Origin: Rhizobium sp. 007
GTDB taxonomy: Bacteria > Pseudomonadota > Alphaproteobacteria > Rhizobiales > Rhizobiaceae
Direction of reading: 5' to 3'
Length of the DNA: 64,000 nt
NCBI RefSeq assembly: GCF_015353075.1
Contig: NZ_CP064187.1
Coordinates: 1,302,001 to 1,366,000 of the forward strand
The position numbers were made by a program, and so were the translations under genes. The notes under the pieces were generated by a model. The model had not been told where the DNA came from. It worked only from the letters and a program-made list of their open reading frames with translations, and made no database searches. Numbering within the stretch: position 1 is the stretch's first letter; every line of letters begins with the position of its first letter. This document shows positions 9,181-20,522 of the stretch, in pieces.

Positions 9181-9265
9181 TGGTGCGGGCGACGGGGATC
9201 GAACCCGTAAGGATTTCTCCGAGGGATTTTAAGTCCCTTGCGTCTACCAGTTTCGCCACGCCCGC
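9181..9265 (-). tRNA. tRNA-Leu (anticodon TAA)
   Basis: On the minus strand the 5' arm GCGGGCG pairs with CGCCCGC at the 3' end, followed by A and an encoded CCA. The anticodon loop reads CTTAAAA within GGGA/TCCC, giving TAA, and there is a long variable arm as expected for leucine. The 3' end faces the accessory element at 1-9180, a classic integration arrangement. Confidence 0.95.
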
Positions 9266-9295
9266 GCGCGATCCTCAATTAACGACTGGAGTGAT

Positions 9296-9703
9296 TCAGT
9301 CAAGAGCGCCGGCGGCGGCACCGGTTTGCGGCTTTGGAGCGGGAACGGCCTCGATCCTTTGCTTCATCTGCCCGCGCCGGTAGGTAGCGCGGCCGGTAAG
9401 AATGCCGACCATGGCGCCGGCTGCCTTGATGACCGAGTCGTGCAAGCGTGCATGACGCGTCGGCGACAGGTATTGCAGGAACTCGATGGCGAGTGCGCCG
9501 AAGATCAGCAGCAGTGCGACGAGCTTCCACTGTTTCGGATAGCCGAGCGCGAAAACGAAGCCGGTGACGGCATAGGCAAGCGCGCGGTCGGCGTTGACGC
9601 TGGTCATCGTATGCGGCCTGAGGCCGATCGGCGAAATGGTGACGAAAATGATGGCGGCAAGCAGCAGCCAGGCGAGCGGTCGCATAAAACGGGATGTCAT
9701 CAT
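9296..9703 (-). CDS. VanZ-like membrane protein
   Basis: 135 residues with three to four hydrophobic segments (LAWLLLAAIIFVTISPIG, ALAYAVTGFVFALGYP, LVALLLIFGALAIEFLQYL) and the VanZ-family pattern around EFLQYLSPTRHARLHDSVIKAAGAMVG. Members are small inner-membrane proteins of uncertain role. It marks the resumption of normal chromosomal genes next to tRNA-Leu. Confidence 0.8.
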   Translation of the reverse strand: MMTSRFMRPLAWLLLAAIIFVTISPIGLRPHTMTSVNADRALAYAVTGFVFALGYPKQWKLVALLLIFGALAIEFLQYLSPTRHARLHDSVIKAAGAMVGILTGRATYRRGQMKQRIEAVPAPKPQTGAAAGALD

Positions 9704-9868
9704 CCCTTCACGTTAGCAGCATTGCAAAGCGAACGCACGGGGGAGCTGCAGCAATCCGCCAAGCGCGATGAAGAAAGCTTTCTGCAGAGCGAACCGCACG
9801 GCGGTTAAACGGACTTCTTTTGCCAGCCGACCTGTGCCATAGCGAAGTCTTGAGACAGGAATGGACCG

Positions 9869-11125
9869 ATGACCGTCACAAGACAGGATGTAGATCGCGC
9901 GGAAGAGGCGCTGCGCAGCCTCTTTCCGGCAACGCCGCTGCAGCTCAACGACCATCTTTCGGCGCGCTACGGTGCTGAAATCTGGCTGAAGCGGGAGGAT
10001 CTGTCGCCCGTCCGTTCTTACAAGATCCGCGGCGCCTTTAATTTCTTCCGCAAGGCGATTGCCGAAGGGAGCGGCGAGCGCCTCTTCATCTGCGCTTCGG
10101 CGGGTAACCATGCACAGGGCTTTGCATATGTCTGCCGCCATTTCGGCGTTCAGGGCGTGGTCTTCATGCCGGTGACGACGCCGCAGCAGAAGATCGACAA
10201 GACGCGCATGTTCGGCGCCGAATTCATCACCATCAAGCTCTACGGCGATTTCTTCGATCAATGCTATCAGGCCGCCCGCGACCATGCCGAGGCGGAAGGA
10301 GGCGTCATGGTGCCGCCCTTCGACCATGCGGACATCATCGAGGGGCAGGCAACGGTCGCAGCAGAAATCATGCAGCAGCTGCCGGAGGGTAGGGTGCCGG
10401 ACATGCTGGTCTTGCCGGTCGGAGGCGGTGGGCTTGCTGCGGGCATCACGGGCTATCTCAAGGGCTCGGTCCCGAATTCCGTCTTTGTCTTCACCGAGCC
10501 GGCAGGCGCGCCGAGTCTGAAACGCAGCATCGAGGCCGGCGAAGTGGTGACGCTTTCCAAGGTCGACAATTTTGTCGACGGCGCGGCCGTTGCGCGCATC
10601 GGCGACCTGAATTTCGCAGCGCTCAAAGGCTTTGCAGCCGCGCACGTCATGCTGATGCCAGAGAACGCCATCTGCGTGACGATCTCGGAAATGCTCAATG
10701 TCGAGGGCGTCGTGCTGGAGCCGGCAGGGGCTTTGTCTTTGACGGCGATCGCGGCGATGGATCCGCAGACCATTCGCGACAAGACGATCGTCGCGGTTGT
10801 CTCCGGCGGCAATTTCGACTTCGAGCGGCTGCCCGACGTCAAGGAGCGCGCGATGCGTTACGCCGGGCTGAAGAAATACTTCATCCTGCGGCTGCCGCAG
10901 CGCCCCGGCGCGCTCCGCGATTTCCTCAATCTTCTGGGGCCCGACGACGACATCGCCCGCTTCGAATACCTGAAGAAGACGGCGCGCAACTTCGGCTCGG
11001 TTCTGATCGGCATCGAGACCAAGGCGCCGGAGAACTTCGCCACCCTGATTTCGAATTTCGAAAAGGCCGGCATGGGCTTCGAGGACATCACCGAGAACGA
11101 CATCCTCGCCAACCTCATCATTTGA
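9869..11125 (+). CDS. ilvA: Threonine ammonia-lyase
   Basis: Converts L-threonine to 2-oxobutanoate and ammonia, the entry to isoleucine synthesis. The 418-residue protein has the PLP lysine in SYKIRGAFNF (about residue 52), the phosphate-binding glycine element CASAGNHAQG, the GGGGLAAG loop and the C-terminal ACT-like regulatory domain (from about residue 330, ILRLPQRPGALRDFL). Length matches the single-ACT form. It is transcribed with hlyU downstream (37-base gap). Feedback control by isoleucine is a property of the family, not visible directly. Confidence 0.93.
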   Translation: MTVTRQDVDRAEEALRSLFPATPLQLNDHLSARYGAEIWLKREDLSPVRSYKIRGAFNFFRKAIAEGSGERLFICASAGNHAQGFAYVCRHFGVQGVVFMPVTTPQQKIDKTRMFGAEFITIKLYGDFFDQCYQAARDHAEAEGGVMVPPFDHADIIEGQATVAAEIMQQLPEGRVPDMLVLPVGGGGLAAGITGYLKGSVPNSVFVFTEPAGAPSLKRSIEAGEVVTLSKVDNFVDGAAVARIGDLNFAALKGFAAAHVMLMPENAICVTISEMLNVEGVVLEPAGALSLTAIAAMDPQTIRDKTIVAVVSGGNFDFERLPDVKERAMRYAGLKKYFILRLPQRPGALRDFLNLLGPDDDIARFEYLKKTARNFGSVLIGIETKAPENFATLISNFEKAGMGFEDITENDILANLII

Positions 11126-11162
11126 CTTTGCGGGCGCGAGCGGCCCGTGTTAAAGGCGGAAC

Positions 11163-11489
11163 ATGGCTTCGATCTTATCCAGCATTTTCTCGATGTTTTC
11201 CGGTGGCGGCAAATCGGCCGAGGCGAGCGCAGGCCCGAAAGGCGAGCCGCAGCTTTACGCCGATTGCGCCATCTACGCTGAGCCGCGCAAGGAAGGCGGA
11301 CAGTTCCGCCTGGCAGGCCGCATCGAAAAGACGGTCGGCGGCGAGGTTTTGGTACGCAATTTCATCCGCGCCGACATGTTCTCCTCGTCGGATGATGCGA
11401 TCGAATGCACGGTGCGCAAAGCGCACCAGATCATCGATCAGCACGGCCCCTCGCTTTTCGGCGACGGTGCAAAGGAGCGGCAGGTCTAG
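11163..11489 (+). CDS. HlyU-family protein
   Basis: 108 residues. After a hydrophobic/Ser-Gly-rich start the conserved block YADCAIYAEPRKEGGQFRLAG and FIRADMFSSSDDAIE matches the HlyU family as found in alphaproteobacteria (PF10115). Despite the name, most rhizobial members have no demonstrated transcriptional role. It follows ilvA closely. Confidence 0.8.
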   Translation: MASILSSIFSMFSGGGKSAEASAGPKGEPQLYADCAIYAEPRKEGGQFRLAGRIEKTVGGEVLVRNFIRADMFSSSDDAIECTVRKAHQIIDQHGPSLFGDGAKERQV

Positions 11490-11634
11490 CCGCTCACTTC
11501 CCATAGCCTTCGCCGGGGCGGCTTTGCGGCGGCATCCATACAGGGAGAGGCCGCGGGTTACCCTGACTGACGTCACGCGACCGTTTCTTAACCGTATCGC
11601 GCTATGAAGAAGCGGTTGGAGAGCGGAAAGCGCG

Positions 11635-12903
11635 ATGGCAATTGTCAATCTCGGCCTCATTGTGGTGGAAGCCGTCGGCTACTTCGCGCTGATGGTGAGC
11701 CTGCTGCATTTCCGCCACGGGCTGGGCCTTGGCGTTTTCATGACGGCGCTCGGCGTCATGCATTTCATGGAAACCTATCTCGCCGCCGTATTCTACGTGT
11801 CGCTGCCTTTCGGTGTCGCCTCGCCCGGATCGTCGGTCTTCTTCGCCGGCAAGCTGATGATGATCCTGATGCTCTACCTGGAGGAGGATGCTTCGACGGT
11901 CCGGCAGCCGATCTACGGCCTGTTCCTCGGCAATCTCCTGACCGTCGCGATCGCGTGGGTTCTGCAACTGCATGAAACCGTCGAGATTTCACCCGGCAAT
12001 GCCGCCGATTTCAGCTTCCTGAAGGAGATGGGCTGGCTGATGGTCTGGGGTACGGCGCTGCTCTACCTCGACGCGCTCGGTATCATTCTGCTGTACGAAC
12101 GCCTTGGTCATTGGATGAAGCGTAAGGTGATCCTTCGTTTCATGCTGTGCGGCTTCGCACTTCTGACCTTCGACCAGATCGGCTTCTTCGGCGCCTTGCA
12201 CTATTTTCTCGACGTACCGCTTGCAGCCTTCTGGGACGGCTGGAGGGCAAAGATGTTCGCGGCCTGCATCTATACCGCGCTCTTTGCCTTCTACCGGCTT
12301 TATATTCATCGAAACGGCGTTCCGGCGGCAGCACGCTCGCTCAGCGGTCTGTTCGGCGACCTGACATTCCGCGAGCGGTACAACGATCTTCTGGAGCGGA
12401 CCGGCAGGGACATTCTGACGGGCGTCTACGACCGCTCGCGTATGGAGCTCGAAGCACCGGTCATGATGCGGGAAGCCATGCGGCAAGGGCAGTTTACAAC
12501 CGTCATCATCATCGATGCCGACCACTTCAAGGACGTCAACGACAACTTCGGCCATCTGCAGGGTGATGAGGTTCTGAAGTCGATCGCCGCCCGGCTGGTG
12601 ATGATCCTGCGTTCTGCAGACAGGGTGTTCCGCTTTGGTGGCGAAGAATTCGTTGCAATTTGCCCGGGCACTAACCACGAGGAGGGCTTGTTGGTCGCAG
12701 AACGGCTCCGATGGACGATCGCGACAAGCGTCAGGACACCAGATGCAAGACCCGTCACCGTCAGCATCGGCGTTGCGACCGCCGACGAAGATGGCGTGAG
12801 CTTCATGACCGTTCTCTCGACTGCAGATGACCGGCTCTACCGGGCAAAGAAGAATGGCCGGAATTGCGTCTTCGGCCGTACGGGCTTAGTCAAAGTCAGC
12901 TAA
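11635..12903 (+). CDS. Membrane diguanylate cyclase (GGDEF)
   Basis: 422 residues. The first ~230 residues contain six to seven hydrophobic segments, forming a membrane sensor region. The C-terminal ~165 residues are a GGDEF domain: DADHFKDVNDNFGH, then the signature RFGGEEF, then SIGVATADEDG and the terminal YRAKKNGRN. The catalytic GGEEF is intact, so it should make c-di-GMP from two GTP. No RxxD inhibitory site is obvious. A PilZ protein at 17.4 kb is a possible effector in the same genome, but linkage is loose. Confidence 0.9.
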   Translation: MAIVNLGLIVVEAVGYFALMVSLLHFRHGLGLGVFMTALGVMHFMETYLAAVFYVSLPFGVASPGSSVFFAGKLMMILMLYLEEDASTVRQPIYGLFLGNLLTVAIAWVLQLHETVEISPGNAADFSFLKEMGWLMVWGTALLYLDALGIILLYERLGHWMKRKVILRFMLCGFALLTFDQIGFFGALHYFLDVPLAAFWDGWRAKMFAACIYTALFAFYRLYIHRNGVPAAARSLSGLFGDLTFRERYNDLLERTGRDILTGVYDRSRMELEAPVMMREAMRQGQFTTVIIIDADHFKDVNDNFGHLQGDEVLKSIAARLVMILRSADRVFRFGGEEFVAICPGTNHEEGLLVAERLRWTIATSVRTPDARPVTVSIGVATADEDGVSFMTVLSTADDRLYRAKKNGRNCVFGRTGLVKVS

Positions 12904-13042
12904 TCTGACGCTTGGTTCCGGAGCCTGCTCGCCCGACCAACTAAGCTGCGACAAATGCAATGGGCCATGAGCGGAAGAACGTTTACTTCTGGATTGCGCC
13001 CGAGCGGCAGTTCTGTGTCTGCGGGACAAGTGCTGCCCTGGG

Positions 13043-13345
13043 CGCAGTGGCTATCGGCCCGTTGCGCCGCCCATTGCAGACTATGCGAACTATGTCGCCC
13101 GGTTCGACGTTATCGCCGAATATCTCGTGCGCTGGCAGCCGCCCTCCCTCATGCCCTGGGGAACGCACGACGCATTCTTCGACCTCGCTGAGATTCTGTC
13201 GTGGGTGCGGACGATGCCCAGGATGGAAGCTCACGTTTTCGACGCAGGCCACCTCTTGCTCGAGACGCACGCGGCCGCGTCGCTCATGCTCGACTTCATC
13301 AGGCGCACCCAACAGGAAAGTGAAAGTACGCGAAAGCTTGATTGA
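13043..13345 (+). pseudogene. Remnant of an alpha/beta-hydrolase C-terminus
   Basis: One frame from about 13043 to the TGA at 13345 gives SGYRPVAPPIADYANYV, then RWQPPSLMPWGTHD and EAHVFDAGHLLLETHA, i.e. the acid residue and the catalytic-His GH(L/F)xLE region typical of alpha/beta hydrolases. The nucleophile-bearing N-terminal two thirds are absent and no start codon fits, so it is a decayed gene. Bases 12904-13042 hold nothing recognisable. Confidence 0.7.
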
Positions 13346-13496
13346 CACCGCCTGATCAGTAGTGACGAGGGCCGCCAACGCACTATCCTCGCGCCATTCA
13401 AACCGAGCAACTGCAACGTCCGCAACGGGCCGGAAGAGGTGTTCCGGACAGGATATCAAGCGTCAGACTCGTCGGGTATGGCGCAGCGGAAACAAA

Positions 13497-13522
13497 AAGC
13501 GGCCGGACAGAGCCGGCCGCTT
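13497..13522 (-). terminator. Rho-independent terminator of azoR
   Basis: Perfect 10-bp stem AAGCGGCCGG/CCGGCCGCTT with a six-base loop, followed on the minus strand by TTTTTG, 20 bases beyond the azoR stop. Confidence 0.85.
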
Positions 13523-13542
13523 CTGGGGGCGATGTTAAGCGG

Positions 13543-14157
13543 TTAGGCGGCGAGAGCGATCTCTTCGGCGCGGGCCTTGGCGGCGCTGATCGCCTTTTCC
13601 GCAGCTTCCGGACCGAAAGCGAGGCCTTCGACATAGACGGTTTCGATGTCGGTGACGCCGAGGAAGCCCAGAACCGACTTCAGATACGGAACGGCATGGT
13701 TCATGCCGGCGGCAGGACCCTGCGAGTAGACGCCGCCGGAGGCCAGCACGACATAGACCTTCTTGCCGGTTGCAAGCCCGACCGGGCCGCTTTCGGTGTA
13801 CTTGAAGGTGCGGCCGGCGCGGGCGACGTTGTCGATCCAGGTCTTCAGCGATGAATAGATATTGAAGTTGATGAGGCCTGTGCCGATGACGATGGTGTCG
13901 GCGGCGAGCAGCTCGTCGATGAGCGCGTCGGAGGTCTTCACGGCTTCGGCTTCCTGCGCCGTGCGGTCTTCGGCAGGCTTGCGGATTGCGGCGGTAAACA
14001 GGTCATCGATGTGCGGTAGCGGATTGGCGGCGAGGTCGCGGCGGACGATGACGCTGCCCGGCTTCTGGGCCTGAAGTTTGCCGGCGAGATCGGTGGCAAT
14101 GGTGGTCGAAAGCGATTCAGCGCGCGGGCTGGATGTCAGGAGCAGGATGGACGACAT
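13543..14157 (-). CDS. azoR: FMN-dependent NADH-azoreductase
   Basis: 204-residue flavodoxin-fold quinone/azo reductase. Seen: the N-terminal LLTSSPRAESLST phosphate-binding start, the GTGLINFNIYSSLKTWID flavin segment and the VVLASGGVYSQGPAAG loop, all typical of AzoR. Reduces quinones and azo compounds with NADH. It diverges from a LysR regulator (14297), the usual arrangement for a regulator controlling its neighbour. Confidence 0.9.
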   Translation of the reverse strand: MSSILLLTSSPRAESLSTTIATDLAGKLQAQKPGSVIVRRDLAANPLPHIDDLFTAAIRKPAEDRTAQEAEAVKTSDALIDELLAADTIVIGTGLINFNIYSSLKTWIDNVARAGRTFKYTESGPVGLATGKKVYVVLASGGVYSQGPAAGMNHAVPYLKSVLGFLGVTDIETVYVEGLAFGPEAAEKAISAAKARAEEIALAA

Positions 14158-14267
14158 AGTTGAATTTCCTCTCGAATTGGAGTGCTGCGAGCTCGCTTGG
14201 GAGGTTCGAGCCGCCTTCAGAGGAAAAATAGGACTGGCCGGCTATCGAAAAAACTGGGATAATGTCG

Positions 14268-14282
14268 ATCGAAATTATCGAT
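14268..14282. promoter_or_regulatory. Candidate LysR operator
   Basis: The 15-base palindrome ATCGA-AATTA-TCGAT lies in the azoR/LysR intergenic region, 14 bases ahead of the regulator start; a related half-site TATCGA is at about 14243. The form fits the T-N11-A pattern of LysR boxes. Inference from sequence symmetry. Confidence 0.6.
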
Positions 14283-14296
14283 AGATTGGATGGAAG

Positions 14297-15265
14297 ATGC
14301 TTCCCAACCCGACATTGGATCAGCTGCAGGTGTTCCTTACCGTGGCAGAAACCGGCAGCTTCTCCGCCGCCTCGCGCGCGCTCAACCGCGCGCAGTCGGT
14401 GATCAGCTACACGATCGCGAACCTCGAGGCACAGCTCGAGATGCCGCTTTTTGAGCGTTCCGGCGCCCGCCAGCCGAAGCTCACGGATGCGGGCAAGGCC
14501 ATGCTCGAAGATGCGCGCCGCCTGCTGACCGATCTGCAGGTGATGCGCGCCCGCGTCAAAGGGCTGAAGGAAGGATTGGAAGCGGAGGTCTCTGTGGCGA
14601 TCAGCGTCATGGTGCCGTCTCCGGCAACGGTGGACGTGCTGCGGGAGTTCCGTGAGCAATTTCCGTCCGTTGCGCTCAATCTCACGGTCGGCGAGCTTGG
14701 CATGGTCATGGAGACCGTCCTGAGCGGCAAGGCGACGATCGGCATCGGCGGAGCCGTCCTGAAGCCGGACGACTCGATGCTGATGGAAAAGATCGGCCAT
14801 TCCTTCATGATGCCGGTGGCCTCGCGCAATCATCCGTTAGCGCAGATAGGTCGGCCGTTGACGCTTGGCGATGTTCGCGAGGAAGTACAGCTCGTCGTCA
14901 CCGATGCGTCCGGGCTGACGAAAGGCCGCGATTTCAACGTGCTTTCTTACAAGACCTGGCGTGTCAGCGACATCGCGACCAAGCACGCGTTGATCCGCGG
15001 CGGCCTCGGCTGGGGCGGCCTGCCTGCATCGATCATCCGTGACGACCTGATGAGCGGCGCACTCGTTCATCTCGACCTTGATGCCTATGAGCAAGGCGAG
15101 TATCCGATCTATGCCATGCGCCGCCTCGCCAATCCGCCAGGCCCAGCTGCGGCATGGATGATCGATGCATTCCGCACCAGGCTGTCCCAATGCCCCAACC
15201 ACGCCGATTTCACGGCGGCGCTGAACGAGATTCGCGGACCGGAAATGCCGCTTGCAGCGGAATAG
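14297..15265 (+). CDS. LysR-family transcriptional regulator
   Basis: 322 residues. The N-terminal helix-turn-helix (LDQLQVFLTVAETGSFSAAS, then SRALNRAQSVISYTIANLE) and the periplasmic-binding-like effector domain are complete. Start ATG at 14297. It diverges from azoR and probably regulates it through the palindrome between them; the inducer is unknown but quinone-type compounds are likely from the target. Confidence 0.88.
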   Translation: MLPNPTLDQLQVFLTVAETGSFSAASRALNRAQSVISYTIANLEAQLEMPLFERSGARQPKLTDAGKAMLEDARRLLTDLQVMRARVKGLKEGLEAEVSVAISVMVPSPATVDVLREFREQFPSVALNLTVGELGMVMETVLSGKATIGIGGAVLKPDDSMLMEKIGHSFMMPVASRNHPLAQIGRPLTLGDVREEVQLVVTDASGLTKGRDFNVLSYKTWRVSDIATKHALIRGGLGWGGLPASIIRDDLMSGALVHLDLDAYEQGEYPIYAMRRLANPPGPAAAWMIDAFRTRLSQCPNHADFTAALNEIRGPEMPLAAE

Positions 15266-15301
15266 GCGAGGCGCTGCCGCCTCGCCTGGCTTTCAGATCG
15301 G

Positions 15302-17290
<1,989 letters not shown>

Positions 17291-17389
17291 TGAACACTCC
17301 TTCGCAAATGACCCATGGCTCAACCGGCGGCGAGCCTAGGATGATTTGCACGGCAGTGCATCCGGAAAATGACAAACCGGCCTTGGATG

Positions 17390-17722
17390 TTATCGCGTTA
17401 ACACCGGCTTCACATCCTTGTGGAAGAAGCGGAAGTAGGATGCGACCTGAGCCTGGGCGTTGGAGTTCGGGTCGAACTGGATACCGAGGCGCCCATTGTG
17501 GCTCCACCGGATTATGCCGTGCAGCGTTCCAAGATCTTCCGCTAGGATTTGTACGCGGCTGCCCGACGCGGCATAAAGCGGCGTTCGAATTTCCACCGCA
17601 GCGCCCGTTATCGAGAGATTGAGGATGCGGGCGTCTACTTCGTTATTGAGATAGCGAACCTTACCGAAAATGCGGCAATACTTGCGTTCGGCCCTGCGAG
17701 TAATGATATTCAGATTACGCAT
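17390..17722 (-). CDS. PilZ-domain protein
   Basis: 110 residues, a single PilZ domain: RRAERKYCR gives the RxxxR element and NLSITGAAVE the (D/N)xSxxG element, both needed for c-di-GMP binding. Ends with GIQFD, the usual last strand. Likely a small c-di-GMP receptor. Confidence 0.8.
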   Translation of the reverse strand: MRNLNIITRRAERKYCRIFGKVRYLNNEVDARILNLSITGAAVEIRTPLYAASGSRVQILAEDLGTLHGIIRWSHNGRLGIQFDPNSNAQAQVASYFRFFHKDVKPVLTR

Positions 17723-17812
17723 TATGCAGCCCTCAATAGAATACTTGGCGCACTGTATCGCGAAAATATTGAAAAATCCTTTTATAGAAACCGCTAAATT
17801 ACGAGATGGGTT

Positions 17813-18694
17813 CTATCTCCGCACAGCGCCGCTGCGCGCCACCACCTGCTCACGCCAGATGGTGAAAATGCCGGCAGCCACGACGATCACCGAGCCGGCG
17901 ATCGTGTTGAGGCGCAGGGCTTCGTCAAAGATGACGACGCCGATGATCGAGGCGTAGACGAGCTGCAGATACGTAAGCGGCTGAACGGCCGCGGCATCGA
18001 GCATGTCATAGGCGCGGATCAGGAAATAGTGGCTTGAGATGCCGGTTAGGCAGAGAAGCGCCATCCAGCCCCAGTCACTGGCCGACATCGGGGTCCAATA
18101 GAAAGGACCGATGAGTGTTATCGTTATGCCGCCCGCGACGCCGGTATAGAAGAAGCTCGTCATCGAAGAATCGTCACGGCTGACGAGGCGAGTGGCGATG
18201 ACGTAGAAGGCGAAGAGGAAGCAGCCCAAGACCGCAAGCAGCAGCTTCGGATCAAAAAAGCCGCTTTCTGGCTTCAAGATCAATAGAACACCGGCGAGCC
18301 CCGCGCAGATTGCCGTCCAGCGGCGCCACCCGACGCGCTCGCCGAGCAGCGGCACGGAAAGGAGGGCGATCAGGATCGGAGTGCCGGCAAAGATCGCCTG
18401 GGTGCGCGCAAGTCCGATGATCGCGAAACAGGTGATCGCCAGCACGACTTGCGCTGCAAGCAGCACGCCACGCGTGACCTGAAGCAAAGGCCGGTTCGTG
18501 CGCACGGTCGCCTTCAGGCCGCCGCGCATTCTCGACGCGAGCAGGATCGTGAAAATTGCAAAGGCCCAGTAGCGGATCATCGTCACGAAAACCGGCGGAT
18601 AGGTGCTCGCCAGATGCTTCGAGATGCCGTCCTGCACGGAAAAGATGGTGATCGCCAGAAGGACGAAGATATAGCCTTGCGTCTTGGATTTCAT
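17813..18694 (-). CDS. EamA/DMT-family transporter
   Basis: About 293 residues with ten hydrophobic segments and the two-fold EamA arrangement (FAIIGLARTQAIFAGTPILIALLSVPLLGERVGWRRW in the first half, key ERVGWRRW; second half ending FDEALRLNTIAGSVIVVAAG). The ATG at 18694 is preferred over 18724 on resemblance to the family; its ribosome site is weak. Substrate unknown; this family exports amino acids, nucleobases and metabolites. Confidence 0.85.
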   Translation of the reverse strand: MKSKTQGYIFVLLAITIFSVQDGISKHLASTYPPVFVTMIRYWAFAIFTILLASRMRGGLKATVRTNRPLLQVTRGVLLAAQVVLAITCFAIIGLARTQAIFAGTPILIALLSVPLLGERVGWRRWTAICAGLAGVLLILKPESGFFDPKLLLAVLGCFLFAFYVIATRLVSRDDSSMTSFFYTGVAGGITITLIGPFYWTPMSASDWGWMALLCLTGISSHYFLIRAYDMLDAAAVQPLTYLQLVYASIIGVVIFDEALRLNTIAGSVIVVAAGIFTIWREQVVARSGAVRR

Positions 18695-18766
18695 GCCTTG
18701 CCGTAAGGCGGGAGAGGCCCGCATACGACTGAAGCTAGGCCAGGATTCATGCCGCTTTGCAAGGCC

Positions 18767-19228
18767 TCAAAGCCCGACATTCGGCCTGTCGATGATTTCC
18801 CGGAGCGCGAAGCTGGAATTGATCTTGACGACGTGGGGCAGGGCGGAGAGCCAGTCGCGGTGTATGCGCTCGTAGTCTTCCAGGTCGCGTGCGGCGACAC
18901 GCAGAATGTAGTCGTACTCGCCCGACATTAGGTAGCAGACGAGCACGTTCGGGCAGCGCTTCACCGCCGCCTCGAATTCCGCAAGGGTCTTCGCAAACTG
19001 GCCGGAGAGCGAGATGTGCACGATGGCGATCATCTTGTAGTCCAGTGCCTTGTGTGAAAGGCGCGCGTGATAGCCGCCGATGACGCCGCTCTTCTCAAGA
19101 ATGTCGAGCCGTCTGGAACAGGCCGAAGCCGAAAGGCCCACCTTGTTCGCAAGATCGGCATTGGTGATGCGGGCGTTCGCCTGAAGCGTCTTCAGAATCG
19201 CACGATCGATAGTATCGAGTTCAGACAT
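18767..19228 (-). CDS. Lrp/AsnC-family regulator of alanine dehydrogenase
   Basis: 153 residues. HTH at residues ~5-55 (LDTIDRAILKTLQANARITNADLANKVGLSASACSRR in outline, key LANKVGLSASACSRR) and a C-terminal RAM effector domain (GEYDYILRVAARDLEDYERI). The start codon at 19228 is the first Met in frame with this domain; the long open frame upstream is antisense to ald. It diverges from ald with 159 bases between the starts, as AldR-type regulators do, so alanine-responsive control of ald is likely. Confidence 0.88.
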   Translation of the reverse strand: MSELDTIDRAILKTLQANARITNADLANKVGLSASACSRRLDILEKSGVIGGYHARLSHKALDYKMIAIVHISLSGQFAKTLAEFEAAVKRCPNVLVCYLMSGEYDYILRVAARDLEDYERIHRDWLSALPHVVKINSSFALREIIDRPNVGL

Positions 19229-19387
19229 TCGAAGAACCTTCGAAAAGAGGGTCGTTTTCGCAATAATCCTCGAAAAATAGTTCTCAGGCAAATGCTCTTT
19301 GCAAGGACATTTCGCGCCTCCGGTGTTTGGATTTGGGTCATCCAAAACGCTCCGCCCAAGCGGACATAAAATGAGAGGAACGCTTAG

Positions 19388-20506
19388 ATGCGTGTCGGTT
19401 GCCCGAAGGAAATCAAGAATCATGAATATCGTGTCGGCCTGACACCTGCTTCGGTTCGTGAATATGTCGCCCATGGCCATGACGTCTGGGTCGAGACAAA
19501 GGCAGGCGCCGGCATCGGTGCCGATGACGCCTCCTATATCGCCGCTGGCGCGAGGATCGCCGCCTCGGCCAAGGATATCTTCGAGAAGTGCGACATGGTC
19601 GTGAAGGTCAAGGAGCCGCAGCCCTCGGAATGGGTGCAGCTTCGCGACGGCCAGCTTCTCTATACCTATCTCCACCTCGCGCCCGATCCAGAGCAGACCA
19701 GGGGCCTGCTCGCGTCCGGCGTCACCGCGATCGCCTATGAAACCGTTACCGACGAGCGCGGCGGTCTGCCGCTGCTTGCCCCGATGTCTGAAGTCGCGGG
19801 ACGCCTGTCGATCCAGGCGGGGGCCACGGCGCTTCAAAAGGCTAATGGCGGCCTCGGCATACTGCTCGGCGGCGTTCCCGGCGTGCTGCCGGCCAAGGTC
19901 GCAATCATCGGCGGCGGCGTCGTTGGCCTGCATGCGGCCAAGATGGCAGCCGGCCTGGGCGCCGATGTCAGTATTCTCGACAAGTCGCTGCCGCGCCTGC
20001 GCCAGCTCGACGACATTTTCGGCGGGCGCATCCACACGCGTTATTCCAGCATCCAGGCACTGGAGGAAGAGGTCTTCACCGCCGATCTCGTCGTCGGCGC
20101 CGTGCTCATTCCTGGTGCGGCCGCACCAAAGCTCGTCACGCGCGAAATGCTGTCCGGCATGAAGAAAGGCTCAGTCATCGTCGATGTCGCGATCGACCAG
20201 GGCGGCTGCTTCGAAACCTCGCATGCGACGACGCATTCCGAGCCGACCTACGAGGTCGAAGGCGTGGTGCACTACTGCGTCGCCAACATGCCGGGTGCGG
20301 TTCCTGTCACCTCCGCGCATGCGCTGAACAACGCAACGCTCGTCCATGGCCTGGCGCTTGCCGACCGCGGCCTGCGCGCCATCGCTGAGGACAAGCATCT
20401 GCGCAACGGTCTCAACGTCCACAGAGGCCGCATCACCAACAAGCCGGTCGCCGACGCGCTGGGTTATGAAGCCCACGCAGCGGAAAGCGTATTGAACGTA
20501 GCGTAA
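19388..20506 (+). CDS. ald: Alanine dehydrogenase
   Basis: 372 residues, full length. Catalyses reversible NAD-dependent deamination of L-alanine to pyruvate. Seen: the N-terminal [20 protein letters not shown] substrate domain, the NAD fold [21 protein letters not shown], the HLAPD catalytic His element, and the NMPGAVP loop. AGGAA precedes the start. Divergent Lrp-type regulator suggests induction by alanine. Confidence 0.95.
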   Translation: MRVGCPKEIKNHEYRVGLTPASVREYVAHGHDVWVETKAGAGIGADDASYIAAGARIAASAKDIFEKCDMVVKVKEPQPSEWVQLRDGQLLYTYLHLAPDPEQTRGLLASGVTAIAYETVTDERGGLPLLAPMSEVAGRLSIQAGATALQKANGGLGILLGGVPGVLPAKVAIIGGGVVGLHAAKMAAGLGADVSILDKSLPRLRQLDDIFGGRIHTRYSSIQALEEEVFTADLVVGAVLIPGAAAPKLVTREMLSGMKKGSVIVDVAIDQGGCFETSHATTHSEPTYEVEGVVHYCVANMPGAVPVTSAHALNNATLVHGLALADRGLRAIAEDKHLRNGLNVHRGRITNKPVADALGYEAHAAESVLNVA

Positions 20507-20522
20507 TTCCCAACACTCTGCG

